Below are positions 1-7,039 of a stretch of 8,809 nt of DNA, piece after piece (within the stretch, counting starts at the first letter, position 1; the number at the start of each line of letters is the position of its first letter). Origin of the DNA: Bacillota bacterium (GTDB lineage Bacteria; Bacillota; Sulfobacillia; RBS10-35; JAJYVN01); assembly GCA_021791995.1 (NCBI GenBank), contig JAJYVN010000120.1, forward strand, positions 1 to 8,809, in the 5' to 3' direction. The notes below the pieces were generated by a model, which had not been told where the DNA came from, did not search any database, and worked only from the letters and a program-made list of their open reading frames with translations. The translations under genes and the position numbers were made by a program.

Positions 1-110
1 CAGAAGGCTCTGGCCAGGAGAACGGCCTGGTGAAACCGGCTGCTGCGAAGCAGGAACGTTCCAATAGGAAACCGGCAGTAGCCGGAAATAAAAGACTATA
101 AGAACAGGAA
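1..110 (+). CDS. tnpB: C-terminal tail of a TnpB (IS605/IS607 OrfB) protein, partial
   Basis: Only the end of the gene is in the window; the reading frame begins at base 3 and stops at TAA 108-110. The visible residues start EGSGQENG and continue with a KPAAAKQE stretch. I recognise this as the variable tail of TnpB proteins, which often ends in a (C)GEGSG... block followed by a xxKQE motif after the conserved zinc-finger/RuvC region. TnpB is an RNA-guided nuclease that helps IS200/IS605 and IS607 elements persist at their insertion sites. The conserved catalytic part lies upstream of the window, so the call rests on about 35 residues of low-complexity tail. It is supported by the short hairpins that overlap it, as expected for an omega-RNA. 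It could be the tail of an unrelated protein; the first bases beyond the left edge would settle this. Confidence 0.5.
1..110 (+). ncRNA. Possible omega-RNA scaffold at the right end of a TnpB element
   Basis: Three small hairpins lie in a row over the end of the TnpB-like frame. They are CCAGG/CCTGG (14-18 with 26-30), CTGCT/AGCAG closed by a GCGA loop of the GNRA type (40-44 with 49-53), and CCGGC/GCCGG with an AGTA loop (72-76 with 81-85). In known IS605/IS607 elements the guide RNA of TnpB comes from this very place, the 3' end of tnpB and the element's right end, and the guide is read from the host sequence just beyond the element. The hairpins are seen directly; the omega-RNA role is inferred. 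I cannot fix the element boundary, which would lie near or just after 85-110. Confidence 0.35.
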
Positions 111-124
111 CGGCATCGGCACTG

Positions 125-514
125 GTGCCAGCGGTACCCCGGTGTGCCAACGCCGTGGGCAACGTGACCTCCACAATCGGTGATGCGCATGTGGTCGAGG
201 AATGCTCCGTGAACGGAAACGCATACTTTGCGGTCCTCGGTGCCACAACGGGCAGCCTCCTCACATCGTTTACCCTACCGAACGCCCTCTCCACGCAAGG
301 CTTGGTCGTCGCAGCGAACCCAGCGCTCACGATTGTGAACGGAGTGATCTGGTTCTCCGCGGAGGCCGGATCGTCGGTTGTGCTCGTCGGGACCAACATG
401 GATGGTGATGTGCTCGTCGAATATGACGCGAACGGGTTGGGGGTGCTTCTCGCTGGATCCGGGCAAGCGTGGGCCGTGGGATCCAGGGGGATCGCACGTG
501 TATCGACATCCTGA
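125..514 (+). CDS. Beta-rich, propeller-like protein, probably a 5'-truncated fragment
   Basis: The frame is open from about base 92 and could start at GTG 125, but no convincing ribosome site precedes it. The roughly 129 residues are rich in Val, Gly, Ala, Ser and Thr, with alternating hydrophobic positions and turn-like Asn/Asp-Gly pairs (for example VNGNAYF, VNGVIWF, NMDGDVLVEYDANG). This is typical of beta-propeller or other repeated beta-sheet surface proteins. Codon use is GC-rich at third positions, which argues that it is or was a real gene. I see no signal peptide, no catalytic motif and no link to the downstream ATPases. The open frame begins right where the TnpB-like element ends, so the simplest view is that the element removed or split the 5' part. 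Its stop (512-514) lies two bases before the ATG of the next gene. No family name can be given. Confidence 0.4.
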   Translation: MPAVPRCANAVGNVTSTIGDAHVVEECSVNGNAYFAVLGATTGSLLTSFTLPNALSTQGLVVAANPALTIVNGVIWFSAEAGSSVVLVGTNMDGDVLVEYDANGLGVLLAGSGQAWAVGSRGIARVSTS

Positions 515-516
515 CG

Positions 517-1365
517 ATGGCTGTCACACAGACGGCCGCCGAGCTTGCGGGAATCCTCCCTCTACGGCACAATGCGGGCGTGAAACAGGGGGCCCCTTTC
601 GACACGTTCGTCCATATCCCCGCCGCAGAACGCAACCAGGTTACGATCACCTGGCCCATAGCCGTCGCGCCCGAAATGCGTCCCGTTCTGGAGCGCTTGA
701 TGGCGCTGGGGATGCAGTGGGCCTTGCGGCGCGATAGCAACTGGACGACGGTACTCAACGACGGTCCCGTTCCCACGCGTGGTCCACTCTACCGGTTTCG
801 CTGGAGCATCGTGACGGATGCCCTACGGTTCGCGACAGGACAAACAACGGATCCCCCTCGAGACTATTTCGCCCTTCCGACCGGTCTCCGGGAATTCCTT
901 GCCTGGGCCGTGCCGATCGCGATTGTCCCGCCGTCTGTGGTCCCAACCGATTTGGAACGGTCACGTCAAGCGATGAATGCTGCCACGCGGTGGGCTGCCG
1001 AGTTGGTACCTGATCCGATGTCCGAATCCCCCACCATCGTGCGGCGGCAAGAGCCATCAACAACTGCAGGGGAAACGGATCCCGGTGCCATGCTCCGGCA
1101 AGCGCTTGCTCCTGCGCCGAGCCCGGCGTTGCCACCCGCGGCGATTGCGCTCGTTGCGGAACTCTGCAAGGGTCCGCTCCCCCTGTCTGCCGTGCGTACC
1201 CTTGCGGCGGCAGACGGTCTTTTGGTTGGTACGCTGCTCGACTGCCTGGATGCCGCCGCCGTGCGCCGTACAGGGGAACCAGCGACCCGGGTCGAAGATG
1301 CCACGGTCTATCTTGCTGCATCGTATCAAGCAGCTCTGACCAGGGGGGAGGATCCGCTTGCCTGA
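517..1365 (+). CDS. Small protein with a TerB-C-like C-terminal domain; first gene of module 1
   Basis: From ATG 517 this is 282 residues; an in-frame GTG at 469 would add 16 and overlap the upstream ORF. Neither start has a clear ribosome site. I prefer 517 because it sits directly after the upstream stop. The C-terminal part (about residues 208-272) resembles the TerB-C domain: a helix, then LAAADGLLVGTLLDCLDAAAV, then a Gly-Glu-Pro turn and a short strand (DATVYL), matching the usual 'GLM-hh-ALE-INE-F-GEPLIE' outline. Residues about 165-208 are a Pro/Ser/Thr-rich linker. The N-terminal half (about 1-160) has several helices and Trp-rich segments that I do not recognise; the TerB-N domain usually found in these proteins is not visible, and the protein is short for the family. 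TerB-C proteins are known beside BrxD-like ATPases and Lhr-like helicases. The next gene starts inside its last codons, so the two are probably translated together. A scaffold or adaptor role is inferred. Confidence 0.6.
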   Translation: MAVTQTAAELAGILPLRHNAGVKQGAPFDTFVHIPAAERNQVTITWPIAVAPEMRPVLERLMALGMQWALRRDSNWTTVLNDGPVPTRGPLYRFRWSIVTDALRFATGQTTDPPRDYFALPTGLREFLAWAVPIAIVPPSVVPTDLERSRQAMNAATRWAAELVPDPMSESPTIVRRQEPSTTAGETDPGAMLRQALAPAPSPALPPAAIALVAELCKGPLPLSAVRTLAAADGLLVGTLLDCLDAAAVRRTGEPATRVEDATVYLAASYQAALTRGEDPLA

Positions 1366-2662
1366 GACCGCGCTGCGAGAGGTGCAGGCAATCCTGCAGA
1401 GTCTGCAAGCGGGTGTGGCACCGCGCACCGGTCTCCAACACTTGGCCGTTGGTCGGGTGGCAGAGCTGCGCCAGGCGCTCTCGGAGTTGGAGGTGCTTGG
1501 ATCCGGCGGTGGGGTCTTTAAGGTGATTGCGGGAGATTACGGCGCGGGCAAGACCTTTTTCCTTTCGCTCCTGCGTCAGGTTGCCTTGGCACGCGGATAT
1601 GTGGTGGCGGACGCGGACCTCAGCCCGGACCTACGGTTGCACGGTGAAGGGCATGGACTGGCCACGTACGCTCAGTTGACCGCAAGGCTGTCCAGCGAGA
1701 GCCGCGCGGACGGCGGGGCACTCGCGGTGGTGTTGGACCGCTGGTCCGATCAGATTCGCCGCGATGCCAGCCAACGTCTGGGTGACGCCGAGGCAGTGGG
1801 GCGTTCGCCCGCCTTGGCGACTGCGGTCGACCGCGCCTTACGCGCCCGCTTACGACTCATAATGGAGCAGCCGAGTGGTTTTGCGTTTGCGGCCGTTCTG
1901 CGGCGCTATTACGAAGCAGCACTGGCCGGGGACGAGGAGATGGCAGCCGCTGCGATGCGCTTTGTGCGCGGCGATTTCCGCACCGCCGGTGCGTGTCGCG
2001 CGGCACTCCGTCTATCTGGCATCACACCGATCACTGATGCATCATGGTATGAGCACCTTCGCTTGCTGGCGCTTTTGGCGGTGGACGCTGGGTACAAAGG
2101 TCTCTTGGTCATGCTCGACGAAGGCGTTCATCTCGTGCGGATCGCGCAGCCGACCGCACGGGCCAGCAACTATGACGTGTTGTTGCGGCTGCTGAACGAT
2201 GCGCTGCAAGGCCGCTCGCCCCACCTTGGCTTCTATCTGGCCGGTCCGCCCGAGATGGTGCATGATCCGCATCGCGGTCTGTACAGCTACCCTGCGTTGC
2301 GTTCTCGGCTGCAAACCAATCCCTTTGTGGACGGGTCCCACCGCGACCTGACGCAGCCCGTTCTGGTGCTGCAACCACTGTCAGCGGCGGAGTTCCTCGC
2401 ACTGCTTCTCAAGGTGCGTGATCTTCATGCCCACTTCTACGGTCCCTGCCGCATCAGTGAACAGGACGTCCAAACCTTTCTCGAGCGTCTTCTGGCCCGC
2501 CCAGGCGCCGAACGCTTCCTGACGGTGCGGGAGACCCTCAGATTGTTCCTCCAAGCCTTGAACGTGCTGCAGCAGAATCCTGACCTCGACCGGGCGGCGG
2601 TCCTGCACGACGCGGAGGAGGAAATTACGCAATCCGACTTCGTTGAGGTGGAAATGCCATGA
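1358..2662 (+). CDS. BrxD-type P-loop ATPase (BREX ATP-binding / DUF2791-like), copy A
   Basis: The 434-residue protein starts at TTG 1358, eight bases before the end of the previous gene. A strong purine-rich ribosome site (GGGAGG, 1346-1351) sits six bases upstream. Walker A is GDYGAGKT (residues 59-66) and Walker B is LLVMLDEG with Asp254-Glu255. Further on, LAGPPEM (from 294) leads into DPHRGLYSYPALRSRL (303-318), which I recognise as the sensor-like block 'G-SYPAL-RL' of BrxD-type AAA-like ATPases. Between them, residues about 205-250 carry the family's FRT...LSGI...LALLAVDAGYKGL run into Walker B. BrxD works with a helicase in BREX types 2 and 6. Here the helicase gene follows directly, so an ATP-dependent loader or regulator of that helicase is a fair inference. 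All catalytic residues look intact. It resembles the ATPase at 5729 more than the one at 7029, because both have the AGPP...SYPAL block. Confidence 0.8.
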   Translation: MPETALREVQAILQSLQAGVAPRTGLQHLAVGRVAELRQALSELEVLGSGGGVFKVIAGDYGAGKTFFLSLLRQVALARGYVVADADLSPDLRLHGEGHGLATYAQLTARLSSESRADGGALAVVLDRWSDQIRRDASQRLGDAEAVGRSPALATAVDRALRARLRLIMEQPSGFAFAAVLRRYYEAALAGDEEMAAAAMRFVRGDFRTAGACRAALRLSGITPITDASWYEHLRLLALLAVDAGYKGLLVMLDEGVHLVRIAQPTARASNYDVLLRLLNDALQGRSPHLGFYLAGPPEMVHDPHRGLYSYPALRSRLQTNPFVDGSHRDLTQPVLVLQPLSAAEFLALLLKVRDLHAHFYGPCRISEQDVQTFLERLLARPGAERFLTVRETLRLFLQALNVLQQNPDLDRAAVLHDAEEEITQSDFVEVEMP

Positions 2663-2687
2663 AACAACGGAAGGTGTTCCGGTCACG

Positions 2688-4739
2688 GTGAGTTGGCGCC
2701 TATTGGCACCCTCCATGCAGCGCGCTGTTTTTGACTTCGGTTGGTCCGCTCTCTGGCCGCTGCAGGATCAGGCCATCGCAGCCATTCTCCAAACGGAGAA
2801 CCACGTGCTGATCGCTGGGGACACGGCCTCGGGGAAGACGGAGGCGGCCCTGCTTCCCATCCTCTCCCATCCCATGGCTCCCAGTGGATTCAGTGTGTTG
2901 TATGTCTCTCCTTTGCGGGCCCTCCTCAACGACCAATGGCAGAGGGCCCAGGCCTTGGGGGCGTATGCGGGCGTGTCCGCGCACCTCTGGCACTCCGATG
3001 TCCCCCGCACGCGCAAGGCGCATACGCAGATGAATCCGTCTGGCATCTTGCTGACGACGCCGGAATCACTCGAGGCCATGTGCATTCACCGCGCACAGCA
3101 CCTGACGCGGCTCTTCTCCGAGCTTAGATTTGTCGTCATGGACGAGTTGCACGTCTTTCTCGGAACGGAACGTGGTGCGCAACTGCACTCGCTCCTTTCC
3201 AGGATAGCCCGATACGCCATACGACCACCGAGGCGCATCGGGCTATCTGCAACGGTGGGTGATCGGTGCGTGGCAGAGTCCTTCCTGGGCTTCCCCTGCT
3301 CCGTCTGTGATGGAACAGGTCCGCGCAAGGGGCTGCGGCTCCGGTTGCAGTATCGGGAGGCGGACAAGATCGATGCGGATCTCTTTCGTGTCAGCCGCGG
3401 CAAAAAGGCCCTCATTTTTTGCAACAGCCGTGCCCGGGTGGAATCCACCACCCTGACGTTGAACCGCATGGCGGGCTCTTCCACCGCCTACCTGCCCCAC
3501 CACGGCTCGCTCCACCAAAGGGAACGCAGCCGTGCCGAAGCGACCCTGCATGCGGCCCAACAGGGATCCATCGTCTGCACCAGTACCTTGGAGCTTGGCA
3601 TTGATGTGGGTGGCGTTGACCTGGTGGTTCAGGTGGATTGCACACAATCTGTGTCAGGACTCCGCCAGCGGCTGGGTCGCAGTGGCAGAACGCAGGGGCA
3701 GGACCGGGTGGGCCAGCTTTACGCCAGTGACGAAGAGGGGCTTGTGCAGACAGTGGCGGTAGTGGAACTGATGCGCGAGGGTTGGGTCGAACCGCCCCTC
3801 GACATCACACCGGCGTACGATGTCAGCTGGCACCAGGCGCTCTCGATCGCGGTGGAGCGCGGCCTGACCGCCGCCGAGGCGGCTCAGTTGCTCCCCGCCA
3901 CACTTTTGGATCACATGCTGGAACAGGGTCATCTTGAGTGGGCAGGGAATCAACTGATTGCGGGTTGGGAGGGCCAGCGCTTGGCCCATCACCGCGACTT
4001 CTACTCCGTCTTTCGTGCGGAGGAGGCGTACGAGGTGGCACACGGATCCCGCGTGCTCGGGACGCTCCCGCCACTACCCATCTATCACACGGGCACGGCC
4101 CTGATCCTCGCCGGGCACATCTGGACCCTGGATGGCATCAACCACAACCGCAAGCGGATGCAGGTGATACCGGGCGCGGTCGAAAACCCACCGGTGTTTA
4201 CGAGCCAGCCCATGGCCGTTCACGACCGCGTGCGCCAGAAGATGGTGGCGGTCCTATTGTCCGGCCGCCACTACCCATACCTGGACCAACAGGGACATGA
4301 CATCCTCGAGCGCCTCAGCCAAACGTTTGGTGGGATCGGCCTGGGCCCCTGCGAACGCCCCGTGTACGTCGGTCCCGAGTGTTCGACGTTTTATGCCTTC
4401 GCCGGTGACCGGGTCGCAAACACACTGGCGTTGATGCTACAACGCGCAAGTGGTGTTACCTGGGAGGTCACCGGGTACGGCGCGGTCACGACGGCGGTGG
4501 AATGGCCACCGCTAGTGGATACCCTCCGGCGCTATGGCCGAGAGTCGCCGGACCCTGCCGCATTGCAGGAGCAACTCTTGGATCTGATACCCGACCGCGC
4601 CCTGCGATTGCCAAAGTTCGGACCCTACCTGCCGCCCGTCTTTCAGCGCAAACTTCACGCGCAGCGCGCGCTCGACGTTCCCGGTGCTCTGCGCTTGCTC
4701 ACCGAATGCGCGATCGAGCCCGCCGGTGCACCGGTGTGA
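2688..4739 (+). CDS. Lhr/BrxHI-like superfamily 2 DNA helicase
   Basis: All SF2 motifs are present in order, counted from GTG 2688. They are LQDQAI just before motif I; GDTASGKT (Lys50); YVSPLRALLNDQ (Ia); TTPESLEAM (Ib); DELH (152-155, motif II); SAT (187-189, motif III); ALIFCNSRARVE (IV); TSTLELGIDVG (from 298, V); and QRLGRSGR (327-334, VI). The DELH box and the LGID and QRLGRSGR forms are typical of the Lhr branch. After the two RecA-like lobes, residues about 365-683 look like the Lhr winged-helix and beta-barrel region (for example SVFRAEEAYEVAHGSRVLG and GHIWTLDGI). The size, about 683 residues, suits BrxHI rather than full-length Lhr (about 1,500). GTG 2688 is chosen because an AAGGTG box lies upstream and the protein then begins right at the helicase fold. 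A TTG at 2643 would give 698 residues and overlap the ATPase gene. Expected activity is ATP-driven translocation on single-stranded DNA or unwinding. No nuclease domain is attached. Confidence 0.9.
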   Translation: MSWRLLAPSMQRAVFDFGWSALWPLQDQAIAAILQTENHVLIAGDTASGKTEAALLPILSHPMAPSGFSVLYVSPLRALLNDQWQRAQALGAYAGVSAHLWHSDVPRTRKAHTQMNPSGILLTTPESLEAMCIHRAQHLTRLFSELRFVVMDELHVFLGTERGAQLHSLLSRIARYAIRPPRRIGLSATVGDRCVAESFLGFPCSVCDGTGPRKGLRLRLQYREADKIDADLFRVSRGKKALIFCNSRARVESTTLTLNRMAGSSTAYLPHHGSLHQRERSRAEATLHAAQQGSIVCTSTLELGIDVGGVDLVVQVDCTQSVSGLRQRLGRSGRTQGQDRVGQLYASDEEGLVQTVAVVELMREGWVEPPLDITPAYDVSWHQALSIAVERGLTAAEAAQLLPATLLDHMLEQGHLEWAGNQLIAGWEGQRLAHHRDFYSVFRAEEAYEVAHGSRVLGTLPPLPIYHTGTALILAGHIWTLDGINHNRKRMQVIPGAVENPPVFTSQPMAVHDRVRQKMVAVLLSGRHYPYLDQQGHDILERLSQTFGGIGLGPCERPVYVGPECSTFYAFAGDRVANTLALMLQRASGVTWEVTGYGAVTTAVEWPPLVDTLRRYGRESPDPAALQEQLLDLIPDRALRLPKFGPYLPPVFQRKLHAQRALDVPGALRLLTECAIEPAGAPV

Positions 4740-4829
4740 GCTGATTCGACAGCGACACTGTCGTTCGGCAGGAATTGCACTGCCCCGTCACCAACTATCC
4801 AGAAAGGTGTTCTTCAGGAGGGCTCATTC
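4740..4829 (+). promoter_or_regulatory. Gap between modules: small hairpin, weak promoter-like boxes, strong ribosome site
   Basis: This is the first real gap in the gene run and separates the helicase from module 2. It holds a perfect six-base hairpin (CGACAG 4747-4752 with CTGTCG 4758-4763, loop CGACA). There is no T-run after it, so it is not a standard terminator. TTGCAC (4775-4780) and TATCCA (4796-4801) resemble -35 and -10 boxes, but the 15-base spacing is short. AGGAGG at 4816-4821 is a strong ribosome site, eight bases before the TTG start of the next gene. An internal promoter for module 2 is possible but weakly supported. Confidence 0.25.
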
Positions 4830-5642
4830 TTGTTCGAAACCTTCGATGACGTGATTGTTCCCAAGGCCAAGCAGGCCGACAGTCTCGCAGCCCAATGCGC
4901 TCGTTTGACGAGACAATTGCGCAAGGGGGCGGATCGCGCCGATCTCCATCTCCTCCGCCAGCGTGTGGCCGATGCAGCCAAACGTGCCGCAGAGACGGCG
5001 AAAACCCTGGAACTGCTTTCGGAGACGCTCGTCGGCTTCACGCTTGCCGCCGATATTCCAGAGCCAGCGAACACGGACAGCCGCAGTGCGGAGTATGGGG
5101 AGCGATTCGAACGGGCGTGTGTCGGCATGGGGGTTCGGCTTGACGGTTCGTATCCAGATTACCGGGTGTTTCCGTTTGACGTTCGGCTACGCCCTTCTGA
5201 GGAGCGGGTCTGGATCGGACGAAAAGCCTTCTGGTCCCTGCGGCCCGAGATCGTGGCCAACGCGGTCAAGCGTGAACGGGACCGCCTGTGGGGTGCCACC
5301 TTCGATGCCGACAAGTTCGGCGCTGCACTGGCGCGCGCGTTCGATGTACTGATCTTGGAACGCCGGGCGCGTTCCGGTGCCTCCTCGCAGCAGGTGGCCT
5401 TGCGCGATGTGTTGGCCCTTTTGCAGTTGCCGACCTTTGGTCGAGCCAGCTATACCCGGGATGAATTCGCCTTTGACATCTTCCGATACCGCCAGACGCC
5501 CATGTCTGTTGGATCGCGACATGTGATGTTGGAAGATATGCGGGGGGTGGGGGCCGGATTCCAGATTCCCAATGCGCGCGGAGGCTGGGAGCCGGTGACC
5601 GGACTCCGCGTCACGGCGGCAGAGGACATCGGCAACGTATAG
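4830..5642 (+). CDS. Unrecognised 270-residue protein with N-terminal coiled coil; first gene of module 2
   Basis: I do not recognise this family. The start TTG 4830 is well supported by AGGAGG eight bases upstream. Residues about 12-68 are a continuous Ala/Leu/Arg/Lys-rich helix with few breaks, likely a coiled coil for dimer or partner binding. A short linker (72-95) leads to a compact alpha/beta core. It contains a segment SYPDYRVFPFDVRLRP (107-122), then an aromatic/basic helix run (WIGRKAFWSLRPEIVANAV, 128-146), further helices, and a block DEFAFDIFRY (211-220). The last 40 residues are Gly-rich (MRGVGAGFQIPNARGGW). No P-loop, nuclease, methylase, zinc or membrane motif is visible. It takes the same place in module 2 as the TerB-C protein in module 1, directly before a BrxD-like ATPase. 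By position it may be the adaptor or DNA-recognition partner of that ATPase; this is inference only. Confidence 0.75.
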   Translation: MFETFDDVIVPKAKQADSLAAQCARLTRQLRKGADRADLHLLRQRVADAAKRAAETAKTLELLSETLVGFTLAADIPEPANTDSRSAEYGERFERACVGMGVRLDGSYPDYRVFPFDVRLRPSEERVWIGRKAFWSLRPEIVANAVKRERDRLWGATFDADKFGAALARAFDVLILERRARSGASSQQVALRDVLALLQLPTFGRASYTRDEFAFDIFRYRQTPMSVGSRHVMLEDMRGVGAGFQIPNARGGWEPVTGLRVTAAEDIGNV

Positions 5643-5728
5643 ATCCGTTCGGGTCGGAGAGAACTTTCCCCCACAAGAGGAGGGAGGCGCGGCCCACGGA
5701 AACACCGGAGAGGCTGCTCCAAAGCGCA

Positions 5729-7039
5729 ATGAGTGAGCGCGTTCTGCCCATTGCAGATCCACCCCTTCCGTCATCGGTCGGCATCGATCCTGCACACCAA
5801 ATCGACTTCCTCAGCCGCCACTATCTCGCTGAACCGGACGGGTTTGTGCGAGACGGCGGATCCAAGGTGAAGCTGGTGATTGGAGGGATGGGTGCTGGAA
5901 AGACCCACTTTCTCGTGGCCCTCGAGGAGATCGCGCAGGGAGGCGGATTTTTAACCGCACGAGTGGATGCAGGCCATACCCAGCTTGGGGGCTTCGACCT
6001 CGTATATCAAGCTGCGGTGCGCGAGGTGGACTTCATGGGCCTGGCACGGCGGTACTGCGCCCAGCTTGTAGAAGAACTTGGGTATGGTCACGTCCATCTG
6101 GATGAACGCCTCACCTTGACCCAATGGGCGATCTTGAGCGGCCATGATGCGGGACAGATGCGGGTTCGGGTGTCGGATGCCCTACACCAGCGCCTCTGTG
6201 AGAGATCGACGCTGGATTACGGATACGGATTGGGTTTATTGCGACTCTGCGAAGAGGCGGCGTGGGGCACGGATGAACCGTCCGAAAGCGGTCTCCTCGA
6301 GCACTGGCTGCGGGGTGGCCGTGTGAGCGTACGAGATTGCAACCGCATGCGCCTCGGCACCAGTGCCGACCGCTTCCGCTCGCGGCTGTGGTTACGGTCC
6401 CTCTTGCACTTCATCCGGATGGTGGGCTTTGCGGGGCTCGTTGTGCTGGTGGATGGGATGGAGGCGGTTGTGGACGTACGACCGCGCGCGAAATCAGCTC
6501 CCCTTGGTACGAACGAGAGTCGGGAGACATGGGCGTCGTTTGTGCAGAGTGTTCCAGACGGACCCCGCTATACCAAGCAGCGCCGGGATGACTTGTATGA
6601 AACCGTCCGCCAACTGATTGACGACATGGGGCTTCTTCCTGGTTTCCTGCTCGTTCTTGCTGGCCCTCCGGCACTGGTGGGTGCCGACAATGCTAAAACG
6701 GGATTTCGCTCGTATCCGGCCCTGGCCTCGCGCATGGCGAACGAGGTGGAGACGATTGAACTCAACCGCTTCGCCGACGAAATCGTCCTCGAACGGCTCT
6801 GGGCGGCCGACCCCGAGGCCGGACGCACCCTAGCCGATCTCCTGGTGTCGGCCGTCATTCCCGAGGCAGATGACAGGCTCCGCCAGCGAGCCTTGGATGC
6901 GGCACGCACCCAGTGGGCGGTGCGGGACGTCACCGTTTCGGCCGTACGCAGGAGCGTCTTGGCGGTCCTCGCTACCGTCCGGCAAGAACAGGTGCGCACG
7001 GACAGCATGGAACCGGAGGTGTGGAGCGGTGTGGAATGA
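5729..7039 (+). CDS. BrxD-type P-loop ATPase, copy B, with an altered Walker B motif
   Basis: The 436-residue protein starts at ATG 5729. The nearest purine-rich box (GGAGAGG, 5707-5713) is rather far upstream, so initiation may be weak. Walker A is GGMGAGKT (52-59), intact. Where the other two ATPases of this locus have Asp-Glu in Walker B, this one reads VVLVDGME: Asp242 is kept, the catalytic Glu position is Gly243, and a Glu follows only at 245. The later block AGPPALV...GFRSYPALASRM (from 311) matches copy A and marks the same family branch. Nucleotide binding should be possible, but hydrolysis is doubtful unless Glu245 substitutes. The protein may therefore be a regulatory or structural subunit of a mixed ATPase ring with the next gene product. 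The next gene overlaps its last 11 bases, so the two are probably made together. Confidence 0.75.
   Translation: MSERVLPIADPPLPSSVGIDPAHQIDFLSRHYLAEPDGFVRDGGSKVKLVIGGMGAGKTHFLVALEEIAQGGGFLTARVDAGHTQLGGFDLVYQAAVREVDFMGLARRYCAQLVEELGYGHVHLDERLTLTQWAILSGHDAGQMRVRVSDALHQRLCERSTLDYGYGLGLLRLCEEAAWGTDEPSESGLLEHWLRGGRVSVRDCNRMRLGTSADRFRSRLWLRSLLHFIRMVGFAGLVVLVDGMEAVVDVRPRAKSAPLGTNESRETWASFVQSVPDGPRYTKQRRDDLYETVRQLIDDMGLLPGFLLVLAGPPALVGADNAKTGFRSYPALASRMANEVETIELNRFADEIVLERLWAADPEAGRTLADLLVSAVIPEADDRLRQRALDAARTQWAVRDVTVSAVRRSVLAVLATVRQEQVRTDSMEPEVWSGVE

Noticed and set aside
755..1441. Long minus-strand open frame opposite the TerB-C gene
   Set aside because: It lies opposite a plus-strand gene with recognisable domain features and reads as low-quality Arg/Pro/Gln-rich sequence, typical of a GC-rich shadow frame.
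455..1504. Several GGATCC sites close together (455, 479, 849, 1077, 1350, 1499)
   Set aside because: The cluster is more than expected by chance, but the sites fall in different reading frames with no spacing pattern, so I see no functional meaning.
5187..5795. Minus-strand frame spanning the orphan gene and the gap after it
   Set aside because: No ribosome site and no domain-like pattern; most of it mirrors the orphan gene, whose start is strongly supported.
6870..7028. Longer N-terminus for ATPase C starting at 6870
   Set aside because: It would overlap ATPase B by 170 bases, the added residues do not resemble the family, and GTG 7029 has a well-placed GGAGGT box.
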